From NCBI RefSeq assembly GCF_030503735.1, contig NZ_CP073096.1:558001-622000 (forward strand): a stretch of 64,000 bases of DNA. Reading direction: 5' to 3'. The number at the start of each line of letters is the position of its first letter. Position 1 is the first letter of the stretch. Shown piece by piece: positions 7,574-16,274 of this stretch. A program made the translations under genes and the position numbers. The notes under the pieces are model-generated. The model was not told the DNA's origin and did not search any database. It was given only the letters and a program-made list of their open reading frames with translations. The stretch comes from Corynebacterium tuberculostearicum (lineage in GTDB: Bacteria > Actinomycetota > Actinomycetes > Mycobacteriales > Mycobacteriaceae).

Positions 7574-7798
7574 ATGTTACGCGTATTAGTGGTACCGCTA
7601 TTGGTTGGAGCTTGCGGCTTCGCGTCTTTTGTTTCGGGGACTGTACTTTTCTTTGCGGGCCTTACTGCGGCAGATGCGGGTGACGGCAGCGACAACGCGG
7701 CGTGGCCCTTGGCGCTTATCGGCATAGGCGCCGCGTTGGTTATTGTTGCCCTGATGGCTTCTGGTCCGTTTTATGCCCGACAAATGGAGAGGTCCTAA
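7574..7798 (+). CDS. Small two-helix membrane protein of unknown function
   Basis: A 74-residue protein starting at ATG 7574, with GGAGGA at 7562-7567 a few bases upstream. Two hydrophobic segments fill most of it: VLVVPLLVGACGFASFVSGT with VLFFAGL, and WPLALIGIGAALVIVALMAS. A short acidic loop (DAGDGSDN) and a charged tail (YARQMERS) complete it. The frame is open upstream through the tRNA, which is not coding. I do not recognise a family. It stands alone between the tRNA terminator and the copper cassette. Confidence 0.6.
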   Translation: MLRVLVVPLLVGACGFASFVSGTVLFFAGLTAADAGDGSDNAAWPLALIGIGAALVIVALMASGPFYARQMERS

Positions 7799-7920
7799 GG
7801 TAGGGTCCGTTCGAATTGAGTCAACTTGGCTTAAATAGTGATAAATACCTCTTTTTATTTCTAAAAGGAACTCATTCCCAGTTCGCGCCGACAAATAGCT
7901 CGACGCGCTGCTTTTTGTGA

Positions 7921-7951
7921 TTGCCGCTCTGGCAAGTCGCGGGGCTAGTAT
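7921..7951 (+). promoter_or_regulatory. Possible promoter of the copper cassette
   Basis: TTGCCG at 7921-7926 and TAGTAT at 7946-7951 are 19 bases apart, slightly long. The predicted start would give a leader of about 40 bases to ATG 8000. I see no inverted repeat typical of CsoR or CopY operators in the 201-base gap 7799-7999, which contains an AT-rich stretch at about 7830-7870. Confidence 0.3.
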
Positions 7952-7999
7952 GTCTGACAATTCAACTTGTGCTTTTCCAACTTCACAAAGGAGCTATCT

Positions 8000-8566
8000 A
8001 TGGGCTACCGCGTACCTTGGCTGCGCCGCACAGCTGCAGCAGTGGGCACGGCCGCACTGGTTTTGGGCGGGTCAATGCCTGCCGCATTCGCGCACGACTC
8101 CGTTATTGGCGGTTCGGTCAAAGACGGCGACCAACTCGACGAGTTTCCTAACGAAATCACCCTCGAGTTTTCTGGCATCCCCAAAGAGGACTTCAATACC
8201 TTTGCCGTGACCAACGCGGATACTGGTGAAAAACTCTTTAGCCAGGAACCAAAGCTCCATGAGCGGGATCTCACCATTGAGACCCCTGCAGATGTCCATC
8301 CTGGGCCGGGTAACTACCAGCTGGGCTTTCAGATCACGTCTTCGGATGGGCACGCTACCCGCGGCGGTGTGGAATTTTCTGTCAAAGGTGACGGGTCCGA
8401 AAACACCGAGGCCCCAGAGTCTGACACGGCAGACCAGGAAGCAACCGAGGGCCTGTCAATGCCGCTGAAAATCATTCTGGGGGTGGGCGGCGTTTTGGCA
8501 ATTGCCGCAGTAGTTGCCCTATTTATTGCCAAGTCGCGTCGCATTGATTCGGAAGGTGAAAAATAG
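8000..8566 (+). CDS. copC: CopC-family copper-binding protein, membrane-anchored
   Basis: A 188-residue exported protein. An N-terminal signal peptide ends in PAAFA, leaving a mature N-terminus HDSV, where CopC proteins coordinate copper with the first histidine; the second ligand motif SSDGHATRGGVEF is present. A CopC beta-barrel domain is followed by an acidic linker (ENTEAPESDTADQEA) and a C-terminal membrane helix (KIILGVGGVLAIAAVVALFIA) with a basic tail. ATG 8000 follows AAGGAG at 7988-7993; an upstream in-frame ATG at 7967 would break the signal peptide. It is the first gene of a tight cassette with the PCuAC lipoprotein and the DyP peroxidase. Inferred role: copper handling outside the cytoplasmic membrane. 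Confidence 0.88.
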   Translation: MGYRVPWLRRTAAAVGTAALVLGGSMPAAFAHDSVIGGSVKDGDQLDEFPNEITLEFSGIPKEDFNTFAVTNADTGEKLFSQEPKLHERDLTIETPADVHPGPGNYQLGFQITSSDGHATRGGVEFSVKGDGSENTEAPESDTADQEATEGLSMPLKIILGVGGVLAIAAVVALFIAKSRRIDSEGEK

Positions 8567-9132
8567 TGTCCAAGATTTCTAGCATCGCCCTTGTGGGCTT
8601 GACTGTGGCCGGCCTCGCCCTGGCGGGTTGCTCACCGCAAAACCAAAATGATTCCACCGAGTCGAAGGCGGATGCTTCCACTAGTGTCGGAGAAACATCC
8701 TCCGCTGCGGAATCTAAAGAACTGACCTTTGACGATGCCGTTGTGCGCGCCAATGAGGACAAGGACATGACCGCCATCTTTGGCACCCTGGTCAACCATT
8801 CCAATGCGGACATCACCATCACTGGATTTTCCACCAGCCTCAATGCCAAGGTGAACCAGATGCATGAGACTGTCGATGGCAAGATGCAGGAAATGTCGAG
8901 CCCACTGGTGGTCAAAGCCGGCGAGTCCCACGAGCTGGCACCTGGTGGTGACCACTTCATGCTCATGGACATGGAAAACCACATCGCTCCCGGCGAATCC
9001 CTTGACCTCACAGTGAAACTGGAAGGCGGCGAAGAGCTCGATCTAGGCGAAATTCAAACGCGTAGCATGCCTGCCGGCGATGAGGACTACGGCGATATGG
9101 CAGGCCACGCTATGGAGGGCCACGACCGCTAG
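8566..9132 (+). CDS. PCuAC-domain copper chaperone lipoprotein
   Basis: A 188-residue lipoprotein starting at GTG 8566, whose first base is the last base of the copC stop, so translation is coupled. The lipobox is LALAGC. After a serine/acid-rich linker comes a PCuAC domain with the Cu(I)-binding His/Met set in NQMHETVDGKMQEM and GGDHFMLMDMENH. The tail AGHAMEGHDR adds further Met and His residues. The family passes Cu(I) to the CuA site of cytochrome oxidase or to other extracytoplasmic cuproproteins. Two bases separate its stop from the peroxidase start. Confidence 0.9.
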   Translation: MSKISSIALVGLTVAGLALAGCSPQNQNDSTESKADASTSVGETSSAAESKELTFDDAVVRANEDKDMTAIFGTLVNHSNADITITGFSTSLNAKVNQMHETVDGKMQEMSSPLVVKAGESHELAPGGDHFMLMDMENHIAPGESLDLTVKLEGGEELDLGEIQTRSMPAGDEDYGDMAGHAMEGHDR

Positions 9133-9134
9133 TT

Positions 9135-10361
9135 ATGTCTGGATTCAGCAGAAGGGGATTTCTCACTGGCGCTGCGGTATCGACCAGCGCCTTCGCGTTG
9201 GCAGGCTGCAATAACCAGGGGTCTTCCCCGGATGCTGGGGCACAGGAACAGCCTGCGTTGGCCGACGCCCTCGTGGCTTTTGACGGCGAGCATCAAGCAG
9301 GCATCGCAACCGTGGAGCAAGCGCACCTGAATTTGGTTGGGTTTGATCTTAAAAGGGGCGTCGACAAGCGGGGGTTCGCCAGCCTTATGAAGCTGTGGAC
9401 CGAGGACGCTCGTGCATTGTGTACGGGGGAGGCGCCGCTGGGCACGCTAGAGCCGGAAATGGTGCAGCAACCCGCCAACTTGACCATCACCTGCGGTCTA
9501 GGCCAGAAGGTTTTCTCCTTGCTCGGCGTGGAGAAACCACGCTGGTTGGGAGATGTACGTTCTTTTGAGCGCGATGAGCTGGAGAATAAGTGGGGACAAA
9601 GCGATATCGTCTTGCAGATCTGCTGCGATGACCCACTGATGAATACCTATGCCCTGCGGCACATGGTGCGCGCAAGTGAGCACTATGCCAGCGTAAAGTG
9701 GTTGCAGCAGGGCTTTATTAACGCCTATGGCAGCCATGATAAGGGCGCTACCGCGCGCAATATGTTCGGGCAAAAGGACGGTACCGTCAATCCGCGCAGC
9801 GAGGAGGATTTTGCAGCCCAGGTATGGATCGATAAAGGGCCGAAGTGGGCACAAGGCGGAACGGCGATGGTAGTGCGTCGCATTCGCATGAACGTGGATA
9901 CCTGGGAGAAACTAGATCGCTCTTCTCGCGAGAATGCGGTGGGGCGCAGGCTCGACAATGGTGCCCCGCTTACCGGTAAAGAAGAGTTTGACGCCGCGGA
10001 TTTTGAAGCGGTGGATGACTACGGCCTGCCAGTGATCGATAAGAACTCGCACATGGCCGTTGCCGCCCCGCCGGCCGATCATCCAGAGCAGCGCATCCTG
10101 CGCCGGCCGTATAACTATGAGCTGGCTCCCGATGGCAAGGATGGGCAGCTTTCCAATATTGGCCAGGTTTTCATCTGCTATCAGCAAGATCCCACCAAGC
10201 AATTCGAGCCAATTCAGGCCCGATTGGATAAATCGGACCTGATGAACGAGTGGTTGACTCATATTGGTTCGGCTATGTATTTCTGCCCGCCGGGCACCCG
10301 CGATGCCGATGGGCGCGAGTCATGGTGGGCAAAATCGCTCTGCGAGCATGCAGGGTTGTAG
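9135..10361 (+). CDS. Tat-exported Dyp-type haem peroxidase
   Basis: A 408-residue DyP peroxidase. The N-terminus RRGFLTGAAVSTSAFALAGC combines a twin-arginine signal with a lipobox, so it is probably a folded, exported lipoprotein carrying haem b. The catalytic GxxDG motif is seen as GQKDG followed by TVNPR, and the proximal region around ADHPEQRILRRPYNY fits the haem His and the conserved Arg. Close relatives include EfeB and Streptomyces DtpA. Because it follows copC and a PCuAC gene, the DtpA-like context (copper trafficking with a peroxidase) fits better than the EfeUOB iron system, since no efeU or efeO is nearby. Confidence 0.92.
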   Translation: MSGFSRRGFLTGAAVSTSAFALAGCNNQGSSPDAGAQEQPALADALVAFDGEHQAGIATVEQAHLNLVGFDLKRGVDKRGFASLMKLWTEDARALCTGEAPLGTLEPEMVQQPANLTITCGLGQKVFSLLGVEKPRWLGDVRSFERDELENKWGQSDIVLQICCDDPLMNTYALRHMVRASEHYASVKWLQQGFINAYGSHDKGATARNMFGQKDGTVNPRSEEDFAAQVWIDKGPKWAQGGTAMVVRRIRMNVDTWEKLDRSSRENAVGRRLDNGAPLTGKEEFDAADFEAVDDYGLPVIDKNSHMAVAAPPADHPEQRILRRPYNYELAPDGKDGQLSNIGQVFICYQQDPTKQFEPIQARLDKSDLMNEWLTHIGSAMYFCPPGTRDADGRESWWAKSLCEHAGL

Positions 10362-10438
10362 AATAGCTATCCGTAAATTTAAATAGCGGACGCGGCCAGG
10401 TATGCCGCCGACGCACGAGCGCATAAAGGAGCGCGATT

Positions 10439-12502
10439 ATGGCGGAACTCATCCCCGCAGTACCGGTCAATTACGATTCCTTCACCGTGCCCGCCGGCCA
10501 GGCCGTGGGCGCAGCAATGCGAGAGCTCAACCTTCCCAATAAGGGCCCGGAGGCTGTCGTAGTCGTTCGCGGTGAGGACGGCACTCTCTTTGATTTGTCG
10601 CACACCCCAGACACGGAGTCCACCTTTACCCCGGTTGCCGCCAGCGAGGAAGACGGCCGCGCCGTAATCCGCCACTCCTGCGGCCACGTTATGGCCCAGG
10701 CCGTGCAGGCCGAGTTCCCCGGTACCAAGCTGGGCATCGGCCCGGCCATTGAAAATGGCTTCTACTTCGACTTTCAGACCGCTGAGCCTTTCACCCCTGA
10801 AGATCTTAAGGCGATTGAAAAGCGCATGAAGAAGATCATCAAGGGCGGCCAGCGCTTCGAGCGCCACGTCTACGAGTCCCCGGAGGAAGCGGAGCAGGCG
10901 CTTGCCGAGGAACCTTTTAAGCTCGAGTTGGTCCAAGACAAGGGCAACGTTGACCCTGACTCCGACGAGGCCGCAGAAGTCGGTTCCGGCGACCTCACCC
11001 ACTATGACAACATCAATCCGCGCACCGGAGAAGTAGAGTGGTTTGATCTTTGCCGCGGACCGCACGTGCCGACCACCAAGTACATCCCGGCTTTCACGCT
11101 GACCCGTTCTTCAGCTGCCTACTGGCGCGGTGACCAGTCCAAGGCTGGCCTGCAGCGCATTTACGGCACCGCCTTTGAGTCCAAGGAGGCGCTGGAGGCC
11201 TACCAGACCATGGTGGAAGAGGCTGAAAAGCGCGACCACCGCCGCCTAGGCCAAGAACTGGGCCTTTTCTCCTTCCCGGATGAGATTGGCTCCGGCTTCC
11301 CGGTATTCCATCCGAATGGTGCAACTGTGCGCATGGAGATGGAAAACCACTCTCGCAACCGCCACGTCCAGGCCGGCTACTCCTTTGTAAATACCCCGCA
11401 TATCACCAAGGGCGACCTATTCAAGAAGTCTGGCCACCTGGACTTCTATGCCGATGGCATGTTCCCGCCGATGCTGCTCGATGGCGAGTACGACGAAGAA
11501 GGTAATACCATCAAGGGGCCGCAGGACTACTACGCTAAGCCGATGAACTGCCCGATGCATAACCTGATTTTTGCATCCCGTGGTCGTTCCTACCGCGAGC
11601 TGCCGCTGCGTCTCTTTGAGTTCGGCACCGTCTACCGTTATGAAAAGTCCGGCGTGGTCCACGGCCTGACCCGCGCGCGTGGCTTTACCCAAGATGATGC
11701 GCACATCTACTGCACCGAGGAGCAACTGGAAGAAGAGCTGACTAAGGTCCTTGACTTCATCATCTCCTTGTTGAAAGACTACGGCCTGTCTGACTTCTAC
11801 CTGGAGCTTTCTACCAAGGACCCGAATAAGTTCGTCGGTTCCGATGAGATTTGGGAGCGCTCGACCGCTATCTTGCAGTCGGTCGCCGAAAAGTCTGGCC
11901 TTGAATTGGTACCGGATCCAGCTGGTGCTGCCTTCTACGGCCCGAAGATTTCGGTCCAGGCCCGCGACGCCATCGGCCGCACCTGGCAGATGTCTACCGT
12001 TCAGTTGGACTTTAACCTCCCTGAGCGCTTCGAGCTGGAATACACAGCGTCCGATGGCAGGAAGAAGCGCCCAATCATGATTCACCGCGCGCTCTTCGGC
12101 TCTATCGAGCGTTTCTTCGGCGTGCTGCTGGAGCACTACGCCGGTGCATTCCCGGCGTGGCTCGCACCGCACCAGGTGGTGGGCATTCCGGTGGCCGATG
12201 AATTCTCCCCGCACCTTGAGGAAGTTGCAGCGCAGCTGCGTAAGAAGGGTATCCGCGCTGATGTAGATACCTCTGATGACCGTATGCAGAAAAAGATTCG
12301 CAACCACACTACCGGCAAGGTGCCGTTCATGCTGGTAGCCGGTGCCCGCGACGTCGAGGCAGACGCCGTGTCCTTCCGCTTCCTGGATGGCACCCAGGTC
12401 AATGGTGTGCCGGTGAATGAGGCCGTGGAGCTCATCGCTGCATGGGTAGCAGAGCGCAATAACGAGCAGCCGACTGAAGAGCTCATCAGTGCCCGACGCT
12501 AA
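10439..12502 (+). CDS. thrS: Threonyl-tRNA synthetase
   Basis: A 687-residue class II synthetase. A TGS domain is followed by the second additional (editing-type) domain with the zinc motif beginning at [10 protein letters not shown], then the class II core with motif 2 around [15 protein letters not shown] and the zinc ligand region [13 protein letters not shown], and the C-terminal anticodon-binding domain ([17 protein letters not shown]). ATG 10439 follows AAAGGAGCG. The 77-base leader is too short for a T-box. The HIT gene overlaps its 3' end by 14 bases, as in M. tuberculosis (Rv2614c-Rv2613c). Confidence 0.97.
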   Translation: MAELIPAVPVNYDSFTVPAGQAVGAAMRELNLPNKGPEAVVVVRGEDGTLFDLSHTPDTESTFTPVAASEEDGRAVIRHSCGHVMAQAVQAEFPGTKLGIGPAIENGFYFDFQTAEPFTPEDLKAIEKRMKKIIKGGQRFERHVYESPEEAEQALAEEPFKLELVQDKGNVDPDSDEAAEVGSGDLTHYDNINPRTGEVEWFDLCRGPHVPTTKYIPAFTLTRSSAAYWRGDQSKAGLQRIYGTAFESKEALEAYQTMVEEAEKRDHRRLGQELGLFSFPDEIGSGFPVFHPNGATVRMEMENHSRNRHVQAGYSFVNTPHITKGDLFKKSGHLDFYADGMFPPMLLDGEYDEEGNTIKGPQDYYAKPMNCPMHNLIFASRGRSYRELPLRLFEFGTVYRYEKSGVVHGLTRARGFTQDDAHIYCTEEQLEEELTKVLDFIISLLKDYGLSDFYLELSTKDPNKFVGSDEIWERSTAILQSVAEKSGLELVPDPAGAAFYGPKISVQARDAIGRTWQMSTVQLDFNLPERFELEYTASDGRKKRPIMIHRALFGSIERFFGVLLEHYAGAFPAWLAPHQVVGIPVADEFSPHLEEVAAQLRKKGIRADVDTSDDRMQKKIRNHTTGKVPFMLVAGARDVEADAVSFRFLDGTQVNGVPVNEAVELIAAWVAERNNEQPTEELISARR

Positions 12503-13088
12503 AGACACGCACGATACCGACAATGCCGCCGTCAATAACCATGACTCGGCGGCAGAGACCTTTGTAGATTCGGGCGCCGGTGATCCAGATCGCTTGGAAC
12601 GACTGTGGGCGCCTTATCGCATGGCCTATATTGCCAAGCGCTCTAAGGACCCCTTCGTCGAAGCGCCACAGGGCAGCGATGAGGACGGGCTTATCATTGC
12701 TCGCGGCAAGACCGTTTATGCATTGCTGAATCTTTTTCCGTATAACGCCGGGCACTTGATGGTGGTGCCGTACCGTAAGGAATCCCAGCTTGAAAACCTT
12801 ACGGAAGAGGAATCGCACGAGTTGATGGCGTTTGCGCAAAAAGCAGTCCAGGTACTCAAGAGAGTTTCGCACCCAGAAGCCATTAACGTAGGTCTGAACT
12901 TGGGTCGCGCTTCGGGCGGCTCGGTAGGAGACCACCTGCACCTGCATGTGGTGCCAAGGTGGCCCGGGGATAGTAACTTTATGACTGTCCTCGATGGGAC
13001 TAAGGTATTACCGCAGCTTCTGCAGGATACGCGCCGCGTGCTGGCAGAAGGTTGGCGCGAGATGGAAGAGGAGGATTCGCGTGCTTAG
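12489..13088 (+). CDS. HIT-family protein, AP4A phosphorylase-like
   Basis: A 199-residue HIT protein with the catalytic triad HLHLHVV ([12 protein letters not shown]) and conserved [22 protein letters not shown]. Family members cleave nucleotide phosphoanhydrides; the syntenic M. tuberculosis Rv2613c is an AP4A phosphorylase, and the same activity is plausible here. The acidic N-terminal 35 residues are low-complexity. GTG 12489 lies within the end of thrS, so the two are translationally coupled, and pgsA1 begins inside its own last codons. Confidence 0.86.
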   Translation: MPDAKDTHDTDNAAVNNHDSAAETFVDSGAGDPDRLERLWAPYRMAYIAKRSKDPFVEAPQGSDEDGLIIARGKTVYALLNLFPYNAGHLMVVPYRKESQLENLTEEESHELMAFAQKAVQVLKRVSHPEAINVGLNLGRASGGSVGDHLHLHVVPRWPGDSNFMTVLDGTKVLPQLLQDTRRVLAEGWREMEEEDSRA

Positions 13089-13686
13089 CGTGCATGGGCG
13101 AAAGCCGGCCGCCGTGGTGGTGGAACCTATAGCCAAAACCTTTTTGAAGCTTGGCCTGACCCCCAACGTGGTCACGGTTGTGGGAACCATTGTCACCATT
13201 GCCATTTCGGTTATCCTTATTCCTACCGGTCATCTCTTTTCCGCGGCCGTCTTGTCCGGCCTTTTCGCCGCTTTCGATATGCTCGACGGCACAATGGCTC
13301 GCTTGACTGGCAAAGCCACCGCTTTCGGCGCGACCCTAGATGCCTCCTGCGATCGCATTACCGATGGCGCACTATTTAGCGCCATTGCATGGTGGTTGAT
13401 TTATTCTGCGGATTCCTCCCGAATTACGGTAATCGCCTGCTTTGTTACCTTGGTATGCTCCCAGGTCATTTCCTATATCAAGGCTAGGGGAGAGGCATCT
13501 GGATTTAAGATGGTTGGCGGCCTTATCGAGCGTCCCGAGCGGCTCATCTTGGGCCTAGGCGGCATTGGTCTCGAAGGACTGGGCGTTCCGCACGCCATTG
13601 AGGTAGCGCTGTGGATCCTTGCCGTAGGATCTATCTTCACTGTGTGTCAGCGAATGGTTATCGCCGCTCGCCAGGACCAGTCCTAG
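13081..13686 (+). CDS. pgsA1: Phosphatidylinositol phosphate synthase
   Basis: A 201-residue membrane protein with about six helices and the full CDP-alcohol phosphotransferase motif D-x2-D-G-x2-A-R-x8-G-x3-D-x3-D, seen as DMLDGTMARL...GATLDASCD. It joins CDP-diacylglycerol to inositol phosphate to give phosphatidylinositol phosphate, the precursor of PI and its mannosides. GTG 13081 overlaps the HIT gene by eight bases. Its place between the HIT gene and the acyltransferase matches Rv2612c. Confidence 0.93.
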   Translation: MLSVHGRKPAAVVVEPIAKTFLKLGLTPNVVTVVGTIVTIAISVILIPTGHLFSAAVLSGLFAAFDMLDGTMARLTGKATAFGATLDASCDRITDGALFSAIAWWLIYSADSSRITVIACFVTLVCSQVISYIKARGEASGFKMVGGLIERPERLILGLGGIGLEGLGVPHAIEVALWILAVGSIFTVCQRMVIAARQDQS

Positions 13687-13725
13687 CTCGCACCACACCA
13701 CCTAAAACCAGGAGGTTTAGTAACT

Positions 13726-14670
13726 TTGTGGGATAGAGAAGACCTCGCCGCTGCGGGATACCTCGCGGGCTGGAAGGTGGTGCGCCGGCTGCCTGAACCG
13801 GTAGCGCGCACGCTTTTTCGCTGGGGTGCGGATTTGGCCAGTAACAATGGTCGCGGAATGGATGGCCTTCGCCAGAACCTTGCCAGAGTGGTCGGGCCGG
13901 AAAACGTAACTCGCGCCTTGGTGCGCGAGTCTATGCGGTCCTATATGCGCTATTGGATGGAGGCGTTCCGGCTGCCGGCGATTCATAGCGATGCAAGATT
14001 GCATGAGCGTCTGCTCAGCGGCCTAGAGGGCTTGGAGCACTTTGATGCCTCTGCTGAATCCGGGCGTGGGACTATTTTGGCTCTGCCGCACTCGGGTAAT
14101 TGGGATATGGCCGGTGTCTTCCTCGTTGGTCACTACGGCCAGTTCACTACCGTTGCGGAGCGTTTAAAGCCTGCCGTGCTTTTCGACGCCTTTGTGGAAT
14201 ACCGCGAAACCCTCGGCTTTGAGGTTCTTCCCCTTACCGGCGGCGATGCCTCGCCCTTTAAGCGCCTCAAAGAGGTGCTAGAAGCCGGCGGCGTAGTTTG
14301 CCTGCTGGCCGAGCGTGACCTTACTCGAAGCGGCATCAGCGTCGACTTCATGGGCGAGGAGGCTAATATGGCCGCAGGGCCCGCACAGCTAGCCTTGGAA
14401 ACGGGCGCTGCCCTCCACGTGGTGCACTCTTGGTTCGAGGGTGCGGGTTGGGGCCTATCGGTATCTCCCGAGATCGAGGTAACGGACCTACAAGAAACCA
14501 CCCAGCGCATGGCCGATGGCTTCGCGGACAATATTCGCCGCCATCCAGAAGACTGGCACATGTTGCAGCCGCAGTGGAACGTCGATATTGAGAGGCGTCG
14601 CCAAGCGCGTGCCGCCCAGAAGGCCGGTGAGCCCCACCAAGCCGGGTCATCGCAGGGAGAGGATAACTAG
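13726..14670 (+). CDS. patA: Phosphatidylinositol mannoside acyltransferase
   Basis: A 314-residue LpxL/HtrB-type acyltransferase with the catalytic HX4D motif in LPHSGNWDMAG. It acylates the mannose of PIM1/PIM2 at the inner face of the plasma membrane, as PatA (Rv2611c) does. A strong AGGAGG at 13710-13715 sits ten bases before TTG 13726, which fixes this unusual start. The hydrophilic tail (RRRQARAAQKAGEPHQAG) is Ala/Gln-rich. Its stop overlaps the pimA start by one base. Confidence 0.91.
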   Translation: MWDREDLAAAGYLAGWKVVRRLPEPVARTLFRWGADLASNNGRGMDGLRQNLARVVGPENVTRALVRESMRSYMRYWMEAFRLPAIHSDARLHERLLSGLEGLEHFDASAESGRGTILALPHSGNWDMAGVFLVGHYGQFTTVAERLKPAVLFDAFVEYRETLGFEVLPLTGGDASPFKRLKEVLEAGGVVCLLAERDLTRSGISVDFMGEEANMAAGPAQLALETGAALHVVHSWFEGAGWGLSVSPEIEVTDLQETTQRMADGFADNIRRHPEDWHMLQPQWNVDIERRRQARAAQKAGEPHQAGSSQGEDN

Positions 14671-15773
14671 TGCGCATCGGAATTGTGTGTCCCTACTCCT
14701 TCGATGAGCCTGGTGGAGTTCAAGCCCACATCCTTGATCTAGCCACGATGTTTATAGAGCAAGGGCACCATGTACAAGTCATTGGTCCGGCCTCGGAGGC
14801 CACACAACTGCCGGATTTCGTGGTTAAAGGCGGACCAGCTTTCCCCATCGCCTATAACGGCTCTGTGGCGCGCTTGTCCGTCGGTCCACATGTGACACGC
14901 AAGGTTAAACGCTTTATCAAAAACGGCGACTTTGATGTCCTACATATCCACGAGCCAAATTCCCCGAGTTTTTCCATGACTGCGCTGGCCGTGGCCCAAG
15001 GTCCTTTGGTAGCGACGTATCATGCTTCCGCATCGAGCTCGCTGGTATTGACCTTGGCCAAGCCTTTATTAGAGCCTTTTTTGGAAAAGATTCGGGGAGG
15101 AATCGCGGTATCCGATATGGCTCGGCGCTGGCAGGTAGAACAATTGGGAGGGGACCCAGTCCTGATTCCCAATGGTGTGGATACTTCCGTGTATGCGCAG
15201 GCTCGGCGTCGCAGCCCTGCAAAGGCTCCCAATGAACCACTAGAGGTAGTTTTCCTTGGGCGGTTGGATGAACCTCGCAAAGGCCTCGATATACTGCTGG
15301 CCGCGCTGCGCCAAGTACGCCAAGATATACGCGTGACCATTATGGGTGGTGGCCGTACCCGTGAGGTGGAAGGCGTTGATTTTGTTGGCCGGGTTAGCGA
15401 TGCCGAAAAGGCTGAAATTCTCGGCCGCGCTGATGTATATGTCGCCCCCAATACCGGCGGTGAGAGCTTCGGCATTGTCTTGGTGGAAGCTATGGCGGCA
15501 GGTGCAGCCGTTGTTGCTTCGGACTTGGAGGCCTTCCGCGCAGTGTGCGACGCCGATTCCGATGATATTGCCGGTGCGCTATTTCGCAATGAGGATAGTA
15601 ATGACCTGGCTCGTGTTCTCAACGAGGTGCTCGAGGACGCCGAATATCGCGCCCGCTTAGTGCACAATGGAGTACAGCGAGCCAGCACCTATGACTGGGA
15701 TCATGTAGCCGCCGCGGTAATGCAGGTTTATGAAACCGTTCAAGACGGCACCAAGGTGAGGGTGAAGCGCTAA
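14670..15773 (+). CDS. pimA: Phosphatidylinositol alpha-mannosyltransferase PimA
   Basis: A 367-residue GT4 glycosyltransferase. The N-terminal GGVQAH loop, the HIHEPNSPSFS segment, the central FLGRLDEPRKGLDILL and the C-terminal NTGGESFGIVLVEAMAAG nucleotide-sugar motif are all conserved. It transfers mannose from GDP-mannose to phosphatidylinositol, the first PIM step. GTG 14670 is coupled to patA by a one-base overlap, and its own stop overlaps the next gene by one base. The protein is peripheral at the inner membrane. Confidence 0.95.
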   Translation: MRIGIVCPYSFDEPGGVQAHILDLATMFIEQGHHVQVIGPASEATQLPDFVVKGGPAFPIAYNGSVARLSVGPHVTRKVKRFIKNGDFDVLHIHEPNSPSFSMTALAVAQGPLVATYHASASSSLVLTLAKPLLEPFLEKIRGGIAVSDMARRWQVEQLGGDPVLIPNGVDTSVYAQARRRSPAKAPNEPLEVVFLGRLDEPRKGLDILLAALRQVRQDIRVTIMGGGRTREVEGVDFVGRVSDAEKAEILGRADVYVAPNTGGESFGIVLVEAMAAGAAVVASDLEAFRAVCDADSDDIAGALFRNEDSNDLARVLNEVLEDAEYRARLVHNGVQRASTYDWDHVAAAVMQVYETVQDGTKVRVKR

Positions 15774-16234
15774 TGGCCATTGAGATAGCCCTTATCGTAT
15801 TCATCTTGATCATCGTGGGTTCCTGGGCACTTTTTACCGCCCAACGGCTAAATTCTTTGCATATTCGCACGGATGCCTCACTGGCGCAGTTACAGGCGGC
15901 GCTTGATCGCAGGGCAGCTGTCACTGCGGCGGTGGCCCCGGACTTGGCGGCGTTAGCCCAGCGCGCCGAGTCCACCGAGCTTTATCAGGGTCACTTCGAA
16001 CCGCGAATGATGGCCGAGCGCGAATTATCCGCCGCCATTGTGCGGGAATTTCCTGCAGATCGGCGCCCAGCAGCGCTTGCCGACGCCGAAGGACGCATCC
16101 AACTTGCGCATCGTTTCTACAATGAGGCTGTCAGTGATACCCGTGCGCTGCGCCTGCGTCCAGCTGTGCGTCTATTTCACTTGGGCGGCACTGCAAAGCT
16201 GCCGGAATACTTCGATTATATGCTGGCAGAGTAG
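15773..16234 (+). CDS. LemA-like membrane protein
   Basis: A 153-residue protein with one N-terminal helix (IALIVFILIIVGSWALFTA) followed by a helical domain. The segments RLNSLHIRTDASLAQLQAALDRRAAV and RIQLAHRFYNEAVSDTRALR match LemA proteins, which have an outward N-terminus and a helical bundle; the role of the family is unknown. In mycobacteria a similar domain is joined to a Nudix enzyme next to pimA (Rv2609c). Coupled to pimA (TAATG), so it belongs to the PIM operon and may act with the mannoside enzymes, but that is inference. Confidence 0.72.
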   Translation: MAIEIALIVFILIIVGSWALFTAQRLNSLHIRTDASLAQLQAALDRRAAVTAAVAPDLAALAQRAESTELYQGHFEPRMMAERELSAAIVREFPADRRPAALADAEGRIQLAHRFYNEAVSDTRALRLRPAVRLFHLGGTAKLPEYFDYMLAE

Positions 16235-16236
16235 CC

Positions 16237-16274
16237 TACCGGCCTCAGACGCCTAAGGCGTGGTGCGCGTAGGC
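16237..16274 (+). terminator. Weak hairpin between pim operon and GT-C gene
   Basis: GCCTAC and GTAGGC pair around an inner ACGCC-taa-GGCGT hairpin in the convergent gap and the last codons of the minus-strand gene, followed by TTTAG. It could terminate the pim operon. Confidence 0.35.

Noticed and set aside
10362..10438. T-box riboswitch upstream of thrS
   Set aside because: The 77-base gap is too short and has no T-box core or specifier loop.
11417..12535. 372-residue open frame opposite thrS
   Set aside because: Shadow frame; thrS on the plus strand accounts for the sequence and matches a known family end to end.
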